Origin: Ureibacillus galli
Lineage (GTDB): Bacteria > Bacillota > Bacilli > Bacillales_A > Planococcaceae
DNA length: 64,000 nt
Assembly: GCF_014836845.1 (NCBI RefSeq)
Contig: NZ_JACSQA010000001.1
Coordinates: forward strand, 1-64,000
Direction: 5' to 3'
The notes below the pieces were generated by a model that saw nothing but the letters and a program-made list of their open reading frames with translations, was not told the origin of the DNA and did no database searches. Every line of letters starts with the position of its first letter. Position 1 is the stretch's first letter. This document shows, one piece after another, positions 26,080-34,349 of the stretch. Made by a program: the position numbers and the translations under genes.

Positions 26080-26847
26080 TTATTTATGAAGATACCAATT
26101 CTCCCCATTTTGAAAGAATATTCTATCCTGCGCTTCCTTACCGACAGTTTCTTTAATTAATTGTATATCATCATATGAAAATCGATAACTCGCTCGAGTT
26201 GATGGTAAATCACTACCAAATATAAGAGAGTTTGGATTTTCTCTATATAATATTGTAATTAATTCTCTAATTTCATCTCGTTCATAACCTACCCGACCAA
26301 AACCCGTTAATCGAATCGGAACGTCTGCGTTCACAATTTTTTTCAACTTATCCATAGAACATTTTTGCATCCCTAAATGATCGATGGATACTTTTGGCAA
26401 GGTGAAAATTAATTCTTCTAGATCTTTATCAATCGTTTGTAAATTAAGATAGAGTTCTGTCTTCCAATTACATAACTTATATACTCGCTCTGAAAGCTCT
26501 TTAATTTCTTTCGGTGATGCAGATAACCCTCTATATAAGTTAAATCTTATTCCCTTTATTCCGATGTCATTTAATTTTAAGATCTCTTCATTGGTCGTAT
26601 CAAATGGTAGTTGTGTAATACCTACAAAATGATTTCCTAATTCTGAAATGGCATCCGCAAAATAATCTTGATGATATCCTTGAAAGGAACCTGATACAAT
26701 GGCTCCCCCAGTTACTTCAATGGACATTTCTTCTAATTCTTTTAAATAATTATTCACTGTATAAAAATCTGGGACAAATCCTTGATTTTCAACAAGTGGA
26801 AATTTTGGATCAATAATATGAAAATGAGAGTCAAATATTTTTTGCAT
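26080..26847 (-). CDS. Amidohydrolase-family metal-dependent hydrolase
   Basis: 255 residues of the amidohydrolase-2 (TIM-barrel) type. Metal-binding HxH is in FDSHFHII at the N-terminus; KVSIDHLG and LIFGSDLPSTR supply the later His and the conserved Asp. Relatives include 2-pyrone-4,6-dicarboxylate lactonase and decarboxylases. GGGGGTAG is upstream of the ATG. It follows the MatC-like carrier gene after nine bases, so the two are co-transcribed; it probably hydrolyses a ring or lactone of the imported acid. The exact substrate is inferred, not visible. Confidence 0.82.
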   Translation of the reverse strand: MQKIFDSHFHIIDPKFPLVENQGFVPDFYTVNNYLKELEEMSIEVTGGAIVSGSFQGYHQDYFADAISELGNHFVGITQLPFDTTNEEILKLNDIGIKGIRFNLYRGLSASPKEIKELSERVYKLCNWKTELYLNLQTIDKDLEELIFTLPKVSIDHLGMQKCSMDKLKKIVNADVPIRLTGFGRVGYERDEIRELITILYRENPNSLIFGSDLPSTRASYRFSYDDIQLIKETVGKEAQDRIFFQNGENWYLHK

Positions 26848-26856
26848 AGCTACCCC

Positions 26857-28158
26857 CTATAATATAAACATTAAAATCACCGTTGCAACAATCGCAAATC
26901 CTAATCCTAAAGGCGTTGCTTTATAAAGTAAATCATTATAAAATTTCTTAGATTCTTCTTCGCTCAACCCACTATTCCCAAGGATCAAACTACCACCTGT
27001 AGAGAATGGTGCTAAAGCTGTTGATTGGGCACCAATAATAATTGCCACTGCAATTAGCGAAGCACTGTAACCTGTAGGAGCGATGATTCCTGCAATCATC
27101 GGGAACATAAGCGGTGCAACAACACCTAATGTACTGCTAAAGATTGACATAATACCAGCAATGACTGTGACAGCAATTGGAACAATAAAGGACGGCATAT
27201 TATTAATCATAGAAGCTAATAAATCAATAGTACCTGCTTCTACCGCCACATCAATTAACATTCCTACCCCAGAAACTAGCCATAACGTACTCCAAGGGAT
27301 TCTCGTCATTACCTCTTTCGATTGATTCCCAGCTAATTTTAAAATGTATGCTACGATTGCGAACACAACTGCCAGTAAAGTAATATCCGTCCGTGAATTA
27401 ATAAACTGAATCGTTTCATTTTCTGGCATAAAAGTAGCGAGCATCGGTACGCCAAGTACAATTACCATTAGAAGAATAATTAAAGAAATATTTACTTTTT
27501 GTTTCTTTGAAAATCTTTCAGGTTTTTCAATATTTAGTTCATCGATTTGACTATTTTTTCTATCAAAAAACATAAGAATTAACATAATAAATATTGGATA
27601 AATAAATGAAACAACAAAAATATCCTTTGTTAGTAAATTCGCCTGGTCAGCAAGAGCCGTTTCACTAAGTAATGAGTTAAATAGTACTCCATGGGCACTA
27701 TACATGAAGTTGGCACCAGAAAGGGACCCTAATGAAACGGCAAATGAAGCATGTAATTTATTCATTCCTGAGGATTTACATAAGGCCATTGCAATCGCGC
27801 CCATTACCGCCACTGAAGTGAAGAAACCGGCCCCCATTCCTGAAACTAATGCCGTCACAAAATACAAAATTAATGGCAGCCATTTTGTATGTTTTTGAAA
27901 TTTAAAAAGCAATAAATGGGCAATTTTCTCTAAAGTACCATTTACAACTGCAAAATTAAAGAAAAGAGCTAAAGTAAAAATAACTAAAAATAATTTTGTC
28001 GGGAATGTTTCCAATAAATCATTAATAGACATTCCTAAAACAAAACAACCAATTAAATAAGCAAATGCTAAAGCTACTAAACCCGTATTTATATCAAGCT
28101 TTTCACCTAAATAAATTGCAATAATAATTGCTAGTATAATTAAAATAGAATAAAACAT
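26857..28158 (-). CDS. MatC/SLC13-like carboxylate carrier
   Basis: 433 residues with about eleven hydrophobic segments, ion-transporter superfamily, most like the malonate/dicarboxylate carrier MatC family. Two related halves end in motifs rich in small residues (GSLSGANFMYSAHG and GAQSTALAPFSTGGSLILGN). The start is ATG 28158, with GGAGG five bases upstream; the 8-codon longer frame is not supported. Co-transcribed with the amidohydrolase gene. The GntR gene upstream on the same strand, ending 222 bases away, is the likely regulator. Substrate probably an organic acid. Confidence 0.78.
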   Translation of the reverse strand: MFYSILIILAIIIAIYLGEKLDINTGLVALAFAYLIGCFVLGMSINDLLETFPTKLFLVIFTLALFFNFAVVNGTLEKIAHLLLFKFQKHTKWLPLILYFVTALVSGMGAGFFTSVAVMGAIAMALCKSSGMNKLHASFAVSLGSLSGANFMYSAHGVLFNSLLSETALADQANLLTKDIFVVSFIYPIFIMLILMFFDRKNSQIDELNIEKPERFSKKQKVNISLIILLMVIVLGVPMLATFMPENETIQFINSRTDITLLAVVFAIVAYILKLAGNQSKEVMTRIPWSTLWLVSGVGMLIDVAVEAGTIDLLASMINNMPSFIVPIAVTVIAGIMSIFSSTLGVVAPLMFPMIAGIIAPTGYSASLIAVAIIIGAQSTALAPFSTGGSLILGNSGLSEEESKKFYNDLLYKATPLGLGFAIVATVILMFIL

Positions 28159-28380
28159 AGTTACCTCCTTCGTATCGATCACATCGTATGTAGTTTATAG
28201 ATTTTTTTATTAAGAACTAAAGTTTTTAAGATTGAATTATAAAATTTAGAAAAAGTTATGTTCCTTTTTGTAATTTTGATATTCGAGCCTATATGTTATT
28301 TTTCTTTTAGAATTTAAAAACACCAATGGAAGCACTTACAAAATACGATAAACTATATAACAATCAGCTCTTATCGACAT

Positions 28381-29103
28381 TTATTCTAAACTTAAGACGG
28401 ATTTGTATTTGTACATATCTCCACGATAGGAAGAGGCACCTGTTAAAACACATTTATCTTTTACTTTTAAATCAACACTTCGATATAAAATTGGAGAGCC
28501 TACGGAAATTCCAAGGATGTTTGAGATTTCTTCACTAGCAAGAGCAGCTTCTATTTCTATTTCTCCGTCGGTAAGGGACATATTAAACTTATTTAAAAAT
28601 AAATGGGAGAATGAATAATTCACATACTCTTCATCTGTAATTTGTTCACCATATTTTTTTAATAAATAACGGTTATCGATAACAATTGGGATCCCCTCTG
28701 ATAGACGTAACCGTTTTACTTGATAAACTTCTTCTCCAGGTGTTATCCCCAATTTCACATCGATTCCTTCTGGACATGGTACGGAACCGCGAAATAGCAA
28801 CTTGACATGAAAGTTTTTCAAATACCACCCTCTAAAGAAAGTATCCAATTTCGCAATATCTGTTTTTAATTTGTCTTTTCGAACAATAAATGTACCCTTT
28901 CCTTGGATACGTTGTAAAAGACCTTCTTCGACAAGCAACTGTACTGCCTGACGAATGGTCATTCGGGAGACATCAAACATACTGATGAGTTCATCATCAC
29001 TTAAAAATCTTTCTTTTCCTTCTTTGTACATTTCATCTACTTTTTTTCTTAACCGTTCAGCAATTTGGACGTATTTTGGAATATGAGGATTATAATTACT
29101 CAT
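28381..29103 (-). CDS. GntR-family regulator with UTRA ligand domain
   Basis: 240 residues. N-terminal winged helix at residues about 8-75 (YVQIAERLRKKVDEMYKEGK, then SRMTIRQAVQLLVEEGLLQR and IQGKGTFIV), followed by a UTRA (HutC-like) effector domain (VYQVKRLRLSEGIPIVIDNRY). GGAGGG lies five bases before the ATG. It lies upstream of the carrier/amidohydrolase pair in the same direction and is its probable regulator. An 18-bp inverted repeat at 29146 fits autoregulation. Confidence 0.85.
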   Translation of the reverse strand: MSNYNPHIPKYVQIAERLRKKVDEMYKEGKERFLSDDELISMFDVSRMTIRQAVQLLVEEGLLQRIQGKGTFIVRKDKLKTDIAKLDTFFRGWYLKNFHVKLLFRGSVPCPEGIDVKLGITPGEEVYQVKRLRLSEGIPIVIDNRYLLKKYGEQITDEEYVNYSFSHLFLNKFNMSLTDGEIEIEAALASEEISNILGISVGSPILYRSVDLKVKDKCVLTGASSYRGDMYKYKSVLSLE

Positions 29104-29145
29104 CTCGACCCTCCGTGGTTCATTTTTAATAAGCTACCGACATTT

Positions 29146-29163
29146 CATCTATACATCTAGATG
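29146..29163. promoter_or_regulatory. 18-bp operator candidate of the GntR gene
   Basis: CATCTATACATCTAGATG has perfect 6-bp arms CATCTA and TAGATG around a six-base centre. It lies 43 bases upstream of the GntR start. HutC-type regulators bind such sites. No identical site was found before the carrier gene at 28159-28380. Confidence 0.55.
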
Positions 29164-29257
29164 ACATGTTTTTTATTTTATAGTACGAAATGTTAAGCGT
29201 CAACAATGTATTCTGAATTTTCAATTCCCTAATCTATAAACGATGTAAAGATTAAAA

Positions 29258-29283
29258 GACGATTCTTCTATTCGAAGATCGCC
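29258..29283 (-). terminator. Terminator of the 123-residue gene
   Basis: GACGATTCTTC and GAAGATCGCC arms, then TTTTAATC on the minus strand. Weak T run. Confidence 0.6.
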
Positions 29284-29330
29284 TTCAGATAATTTTCCTT
29301 GTATCAATCTAGATTCTGTTCAAGATAGAT

Positions 29331-29702
29331 CTATTGTTTATTTCCTGTACTTCCCGCAATCGCTTGAACAGCAAATTTCAACGCTTTTATTCTTCTTTCT
29401 AAAAGTGTTCTTTGCGGACTTCCAGCTTTTGATTTAGCATAGATTTTCTCCATGGATGGAAATAAACTAGTAAGAACATCGTGGGCTTCTTCTATATCCT
29501 CCTTGAAAAAATGATGATTTCTAAGATTCCAAACATTTTCTAGCATTGCTAAACCGATGTTCACAGCCTTTAGTCGCTTTTTTACTAAGGTGGTATTTTT
29601 GCCATTATGGCTCATCTGGGACAAGGCATTTTCCAGTTTACGAAGTGTCGATTGTAAAGATTTGATTGATTCTATTCGATCAACATTCGATACGTTTTCC
29701 AA
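29331..29702 (-). CDS. All-helical hypothetical protein with an internal repeat
   Basis: 123 residues, TTG start with AAAGGA about ten bases upstream. Predicted almost entirely helical. It seems to contain two related halves: TTLVKKRLKAVNIGLAMLEN (residues about 38-57) and QRTLLERRIKALKFAVQAI (about 98-116), each preceded by a Lys/Glu-rich helix. No signal or membrane segment. No family recognised. The terminator at 29258 closes the unit. A regulatory or structural coil protein is possible. Confidence 0.6.
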   Translation of the reverse strand: MENVSNVDRIESIKSLQSTLRKLENALSQMSHNGKNTTLVKKRLKAVNIGLAMLENVWNLRNHHFFKEDIEEAHDVLTSLFPSMEKIYAKSKAGSPQRTLLERRIKALKFAVQAIAGSTGNKQ

Positions 29703-29753
29703 AATAGCATCGTCCTTTCTTTTTTACATTATAGTGATTTCACCACATAAAAA

Positions 29754-29787
29754 CAGAACACAAATTTCCATTTAAAATTGTGTTCTG
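29754..29787. terminator. Bidirectional terminator hairpin
   Basis: CAGAACACAAATTT and AAATTGTGTTCTG arms, T run on both strands (TTTTTG and TTTTTATG). It probably ends the 29809 gene on the minus strand. Confidence 0.8.
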
Positions 29788-29808
29788 TTTTTGATGTGTT
29801 CAAGCATC

Positions 29809-30381
29809 TCACTTTTTCCTACGTTCCAAGAATCTAGAGTAACCAAAACATTCTCTAAAAAGTTTTCTACCAATATATTGATGAAAATTATTGTATCGAT
29901 CACGATAAAATTCATTCCAATAGCTAATCATTCTGTTATAGCTTTTACAAAATCCCTCTATATTTTCCATACAAAATCTCTTTATCTTCTCTGTATCTTG
30001 TTCTTTCAGAATAACATACGTCATCTCTAGTATTTCAATGATGTATTCATCACATATTTTTACAATATAAGGAATAGCCCACTCTTCATAATCCATTAAA
30101 AGCAATGAATGTAAATGCTTTTGTCGAACATAACCATCACAATTTCTTGAATAAATGCAATGTAAAATCATTTTTTGTTGTTCGGTTAAATTGTCTATAT
30201 ATTGATCAGAATTATCTTTGAAATAAAGACGATAAGGAATGTTAACCACATAATCATCTTGAATGTATTCTATAGTTTCAAGTAATTCATTAGAGAGATT
30301 ATGGTAAGTCTTCTTTGGAAGCAGTCGAATTACTTCCATAACATCATCTCTCAAACTAATTGGAAATCCGTATTGTAACAT
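29809..30381 (-). CDS. Hypothetical protein, 190 residues, Tyr/Ile-rich
   Basis: Mainly helical, many aromatics and charged residues (YVVNIPYRLYFKDNSDQYID, NRMISYWNEFYRDRYNNFHQ). A possible zinc or disulfide pair Cys-X(n)-Cys is not obvious. AGGATG precedes the ATG at moderate spacing. The 5' flank to 30480 shows AT-rich promoter-like DNA. I do not recognise the family. It has its own terminator. Confidence 0.65.
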   Translation of the reverse strand: MLQYGFPISLRDDVMEVIRLLPKKTYHNLSNELLETIEYIQDDYVVNIPYRLYFKDNSDQYIDNLTEQQKMILHCIYSRNCDGYVRQKHLHSLLLMDYEEWAIPYIVKICDEYIIEILEMTYVILKEQDTEKIKRFCMENIEGFCKSYNRMISYWNEFYRDRYNNFHQYIGRKLFRECFGYSRFLERRKK

Positions 30382-30623
30382 ATTTCACATCCTACTTCAC
30401 AAATTAGTCTACTATTGCTCCATTGAACTTTCATCTATGTATATTTTATCAATCTATACCCTATGTCACCATGTAAACAGCACTTTTTTCACTATGTTAC
30501 TCTTAACTTAGTAAGCTCTTTACTTTATTCTAATTTTTAACTTTTTCATTACATAATGAAACCCCATCCTATAAAAAGAACGGGGTAACAAAATTTTTTT
30601 AGTTTTCGGTAAAGTTCACTTTA

Positions 30624-31007
30624 TTATTGTTGAATAATTTGAATCAAATTTCCACACGTATCATCAAAAATTGCTATTGTCATATCACCCATTTTAGTAG
30701 GCTCCATTATAAATTTCACGCCCAAATTTTGTAATCGTTCGTACTCATTTTGAATATCGTCTACACCAAACATAGTTACAGGTATACCATCTTCGAATAG
30801 CTTTTTTTGGTAATCTTTAGCAGCTGGATGTTGATTAGGTTCAAGTAACAGTTCTGTACCTTCTTGTCCTTCAGGAGAAACAAGGGTAAGCCATCTATAT
30901 TCTCCAGTAGGAACGTCATGTTTTTTTATAAATCCTAGTGTCTCCGTATAAAATTTTAACGCCTTTTCTTGATCTTCAACAAATATACTCATAACAATGA
31001 TTTTCAT
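30624..31007 (-). CDS. VOC/glyoxalase-superfamily protein
   Basis: 127 residues, one vicinal-oxygen-chelate unit pair. It starts MKIIVMSIFVEDQEKALKFY, the typical first beta-alpha element, with TGEYRWLTLVSPEG and a C-terminal FDDTCGNLIQIIQQ where the metal-ligand Glu would sit is Q/L-rich, so metal binding is uncertain. ATG 31007 follows GAGGAGG; 26 upstream codons are unsupported. Gene order suggests co-transcription with the ArsR gene 107 bases upstream. Relatives are bleomycin- or fosfomycin-resistance-like or dioxygenase proteins; role unknown. Confidence 0.78.
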   Translation of the reverse strand: MKIIVMSIFVEDQEKALKFYTETLGFIKKHDVPTGEYRWLTLVSPEGQEGTELLLEPNQHPAAKDYQKKLFEDGIPVTMFGVDDIQNEYERLQNLGVKFIMEPTKMGDMTIAIFDDTCGNLIQIIQQ

Positions 31008-31113
31008 ATATCTTTTCCTCCTCGTATAGATAGTGTGTTTCGTGCGTCCTAAACAGTTTGTGATGAACCAAATATTTCGACTCATTCATCTCATATTTAT
31101 TTAAACGTTATTC

Positions 31114-31392
31114 TTACTCAATCCATCCTTTTAATAAGTCTTTAAGCGGTTCATTATTGAACACAAGTACTCGATACTTCCCCTTTCGTTTTGAAAATAC
31201 TAGTCCTGCATCTTCCAATATAGATAGATGTTTTGCAATACCTTGACGGGAAATGCTAACGTTATGCTTCATAATGAGCCTCGCTGTAAGTTCATACAAT
31301 GTCATCTCGTTACGTTCTGATAATTCATCTAATATGAGCCTTCGAGTTGAGTCAGCGAGTGCTTTGAATATTATATCTGTATTACGATTCAT
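31114..31392 (-). CDS. ArsR-family winged-helix regulator
   Basis: 92 residues from ATG 31392. Complete helix-turn-helix: IFKALADSTRRLILDELSER, then SISRQGIAKHLSILEDAGLV, wing SKRKGKYRVLVFN. No Cys pair is visible, so it is likely a non-metal (SdpR-like) repressor. Upstream the −10 box ends just six bases before the ATG, so the start also has no ribosome binding site. The VOC gene follows. A longer frame to 31452 would lie over the promoter and is rejected. Confidence 0.82.
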   Translation of the reverse strand: MNRNTDIIFKALADSTRRLILDELSERNEMTLYELTARLIMKHNVSISRQGIAKHLSILEDAGLVFSKRKGKYRVLVFNNEPLKDLLKGWIE

Positions 31393-31398
31393 AATTCG

Positions 31399-31428
31399 AT
31401 AATACGCAACTTTTTGGTTGCGCGTCAA
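31399..31428 (-). promoter_or_regulatory. Promoter with operator in the spacer; leaderless start
   Basis: On the minus strand TTGACG (−35, 31423-31428) and TATTAT (−10, 31399-31404) are separated by 18 bases that contain the perfect inverted repeat CGCAAC-N6-GTTGCG (31405-31422). Repression there would block RNA polymerase. Transcription should begin about seven bases after the −10 box, at or next to the ATG of the ArsR gene. Confidence 0.65.
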
Positions 31429-31467
31429 GTAAAAGAAACTATTTAGTTGCATAAATAAAATAAAAAC

Positions 31468-31493
31468 AGGCTAGCAAAATATAATTCTAGCCT
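31468..31493 (-). terminator. Terminator of the RpiR gene
   Basis: AGGCTAG and CTAGCCT arms, then TGTTTTTATTTTATTT on the minus strand, 25 bases after the stop. Confidence 0.75.
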
Positions 31494-31517
31494 TTACTGC
31501 ATTTGTTTTACATTAAA

Positions 31518-32369
31518 TTAATCCAATGAATGATAATTGATATCGGTTAAAATTGCATTTACTTTATCTAGACGTTTTTTTGTTTGATCTGGATAATTAA
31601 TTGCTAGAGCACTAATTATATAATCGGCAATAAATATCGATGATACGACGGAATTATGAAAAGCGATACTACTAGCGTTACATGGCAAAACTAAATCTGA
31701 ATAAGTGGTAATAGGCGCTGAATAGCTGTCCGTAATGGATATAATTTTTACACCATTATTTTTAACTGTCCGTGAAAGATCAATGATTCTCCTTGCATAT
31801 CGAGGAAAACTGATTGCAATCACTAAATCATTCTCATCCATATTGACAACACTATCTACCCAATCACTAACGTCAGCTACGACAAGATTTGTATTACCAA
31901 AAAGTCTATTTAATCCATGCGTTAAATATTGTGCTACTGGTAATCCACTCCTAACACCCGTACAAATAATCCGGTTAGCCGACAAAATCATTTTTTGAGT
32001 TTGTTCAAGCGTTTCATGTGAAATCATCTCAATCGTGTTTTGAATGTTGTTAATTTGTTTCTCTGCGTATCGACCCCAAAGATCATCTTCTTCTATTCCT
32101 TTAATATTGGCTTCAAATCTTGTTTGGGGTGCAGCTTGGTTCCTTAAATTTTCTTGTAGTCCCTTTTGAAATTCAGAATAACCTGAATAGCCAAGGTTAA
32201 ATGTTAACCTCATAATCGTTGTCGTACTAGTTTTTACTACACCTGCAAGTTGATCGACCGTTAAGAAGGCTACATCAAGTGGATGTTTAATGATATAGTC
32301 TGCCACTCTTCGTTGCGTTTCTGTTAATTCTCCAATTTTATGTTGTAATTTTTCGATTGGATTTTCCAT
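31518..32369 (-). CDS. RpiR/MurR-family regulator
   Basis: 283 residues. N-terminal HTH_6 domain (LTETQRRVADYIIKHPLDVA, then VKTSTTTIMRLTFNLGYSGY) and C-terminal SIS sugar-phosphate-binding domain with GVRSGLPVAQYL and NDLVIAISFPRYARRIID. RpiR proteins sense phosphorylated sugars or sugar acids. GGAGAG precedes the ATG. The TRAP-type operon lies upstream on the same strand but has its own terminator at 32608, so the gene is separately expressed and could regulate that operon. Confidence 0.82.
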   Translation of the reverse strand: MENPIEKLQHKIGELTETQRRVADYIIKHPLDVAFLTVDQLAGVVKTSTTTIMRLTFNLGYSGYSEFQKGLQENLRNQAAPQTRFEANIKGIEEDDLWGRYAEKQINNIQNTIEMISHETLEQTQKMILSANRIICTGVRSGLPVAQYLTHGLNRLFGNTNLVVADVSDWVDSVVNMDENDLVIAISFPRYARRIIDLSRTVKNNGVKIISITDSYSAPITTYSDLVLPCNASSIAFHNSVVSSIFIADYIISALAINYPDQTKKRLDKVNAILTDINYHSLD

Positions 32370-32607
32370 ATTATCTCTCCAGACAGGTGGTTATTGTAGT
32401 AAATATTCCACCTTGTTTCATTTGAGAAAATATTATCACGATTTCTCTATCTTGTAAAAATGAAATTTGTCAGGAGACAGAGAACAGATCCATAATTTCT
32501 CCGCCACTCATTAAAACTTAATAGAAATCACTACTTCAGATAAATAATAATATATAGGAAGTTGTCGAAAATCTAAAACAAACTTGTCGGAGTAACAATA
32601 AAGAAAA

Positions 32608-32628
32608 AGCAGACTTATTCAGTCTGCT
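32608..32628 (-). terminator. Terminator of the RraA-TRAP operon
   Basis: Perfect AGCAGACT/AGTCTGCT stem with a five-base loop and TTTTTCTTTATT on the minus strand, right after the stop at 32637. Confidence 0.85.
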
Positions 32629-32636
32629 CCTTTATT

Positions 32637-32921
32637 TTAGCGTATAAGTTCAAACTCTTCACTCAATTCATTTGAAGAACTTTTCTCAACTTCATTTACT
32701 TTAGTCACTTCTTTCTTTGGATAATAACCGAGAATGAAGCCAAATATACCAGCAATTGCACTAATCATAAATGTTGGTTCTGCAAACATTTCCCAAGATT
32801 TCACAATCCACTCACCTCTTTGAAACAGAAGCCCAGCTAACTGGCCAAAGACAAGACATGTTCCACCGATTAAAAACAATAAAAGACAAGTTTTAAATAA
32901 AAAGGCAATATACTTCTTCAT
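32637..32921 (-). CDS. Small two-span membrane protein beside a TRAP-type permease
   Basis: 94 residues with two hydrophobic segments (FLFKTCLLLFLIGGTCLVFG and MISAIAGIFGFILGYY) and a charged, disordered C-tail (KEVTKVNEVEKSSSNELSEE). AAAGGAGAG precedes the ATG. It follows the permease by 14 bases. TRAP systems need a DctQ small subunit of about four helices; this is half that size, so it may be a reduced or unrelated accessory subunit. No family recognised. Confidence 0.7.
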   Translation of the reverse strand: MKKYIAFLFKTCLLLFLIGGTCLVFGQLAGLLFQRGEWIVKSWEMFAEPTFMISAIAGIFGFILGYYPKKEVTKVNEVEKSSSNELSEEFELIR

Positions 32922-32935
32922 TTTTCTACTCTCCT

Positions 32936-34288
32936 TTAGAATAAAACTGGCAAGAATCCCATTGCAATGAAATAGCCAATCAATAAAATTGGAACAACAT
33001 AATATACAACTAAAGGAACAAATGTTTTTTCAGGACTTGCACCAGCAAGTGAAGCGGCAATAAAGATTGATCCGGAAGCAGGAGGTGAAGCACCTTCAGT
33101 AGAAGCAAAAACGAGAATTGCTACTACGGCAAGCAACGGATCTACGCCTGCTGACACCATCGCTGAAAAAGCAACCATACCAATTGCAGTTAAAGTTGCC
33201 GTTGATGATAATGGTCCAGCAACAATTGCTACAAGTAGTGAAATTATAAGTACCATTAACCACTTAGAAATGTCGATAGACCCCATTAATGTTGTTAGAT
33301 CTTCAGGAAGGCCAAGATCTGTTAAAACTTGACTAGCAGCGTATGCAAATACAAGCAAAGCACCAATCGTTGAAAAACGAGGAATCGCATTATTTAAAAA
33401 ATCGGACCAGCCTGCTACTGTTTTTGGTAATTTTGCCCAGCCAACCATCATGCTAATTAAAATAATTAAAATCGGTATCCACGTAATAAGTGAGATACTC
33501 CCCATTGCATCTTCACCAATATTAGGATTTTCCATAAAATTTTCTGCAAGAGGACCAATGGTGACGACAATCGGAATTAATGCTCCAAAGAAAATCAATG
33601 TTGACTTCCAGCCTGTTCTTAGGGCTTCTTTCAGTGGCTGAATAAACTCTGGTGAGATTGGTTTAATATTATCCCGCTTAACGAAATACATGATCAGGAT
33701 TACACGATAAATGACTTGATAAATTCCTGAAATAAATAGTGCTACATACAAATCTCCTTCTGATACAACAGCTGCAATGGGTGCAAATCCAAGCATAATA
33801 AACATCGAAGCACTAGGAGGTAATGCTGCCCCTAGACCTCCATTACCAGCTACAATAGTAGCTGCCCGTTCACGTGTGAAATTGGACTGAACCATCCATG
33901 GTGCTGTTATGGAGCCAGTCGTAGCTGTATTTCCCGAGTTCGATCCTGCAAGCGTTCCCATTACTGCGGATGCAATTGTATCAACATATGCAGCTCCCCC
34001 AGGAAGCCGACCTAACAAGGAATTTAATATTTTCACTAGACTTGAAATGATTGCTGTATGATCGATAACATAAGCCATAAACACAAACGCAACAGAAGCA
34101 TATAATACATCATTTGTTCCGGCAAACAAGAGACCGTTCCACATTAAATCTAAAAATTTTGAACCTCCAAATAAAGAAGTTGCAATAAAACCTATCAGCA
34201 TTGCTTCTGCAATATTTCGTTTTAGAACTACATTCCAAAAAACAATAATGCCAATAAATACAAGTAATGCCCAAATTCCAACCCCCAT
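32936..34288 (-). CDS. TRAP-type large permease subunit (DctM-like)
   Basis: 450 residues with about twelve hydrophobic segments. GGAAYVDTIASAVMGTLAGS and the Ser/Asn-Gly-rich NSGNTATTGSITAPWM, plus the second-half repeat PLSSTATLTAIGMVAFSAMV, match the Na+-dependent TRAP large subunit fold. GAGGG lies seven bases before the ATG. It is third in the operon RraA-like aldolase, dehydrogenase, permease, small protein. No periplasmic/lipoprotein solute receptor gene is present in the window, unusual for TRAP systems. It may be a receptor-less ion-transporter relative for an organic acid. Confidence 0.72.
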   Translation of the reverse strand: MGVGIWALLVFIGIIVFWNVVLKRNIAEAMLIGFIATSLFGGSKFLDLMWNGLLFAGTNDVLYASVAFVFMAYVIDHTAIISSLVKILNSLLGRLPGGAAYVDTIASAVMGTLAGSNSGNTATTGSITAPWMVQSNFTRERAATIVAGNGGLGAALPPSASMFIMLGFAPIAAVVSEGDLYVALFISGIYQVIYRVILIMYFVKRDNIKPISPEFIQPLKEALRTGWKSTLIFFGALIPIVVTIGPLAENFMENPNIGEDAMGSISLITWIPILIILISMMVGWAKLPKTVAGWSDFLNNAIPRFSTIGALLVFAYAASQVLTDLGLPEDLTTLMGSIDISKWLMVLIISLLVAIVAGPLSSTATLTAIGMVAFSAMVSAGVDPLLAVVAILVFASTEGASPPASGSIFIAASLAGASPEKTFVPLVVYYVVPILLIGYFIAMGFLPVLF

Positions 34289-34349
34289 ACATACACCCTC
34301 TTTTTCATTTTAGCTTTGTAATAGTAACAACAACATTCATTGCCATTGT

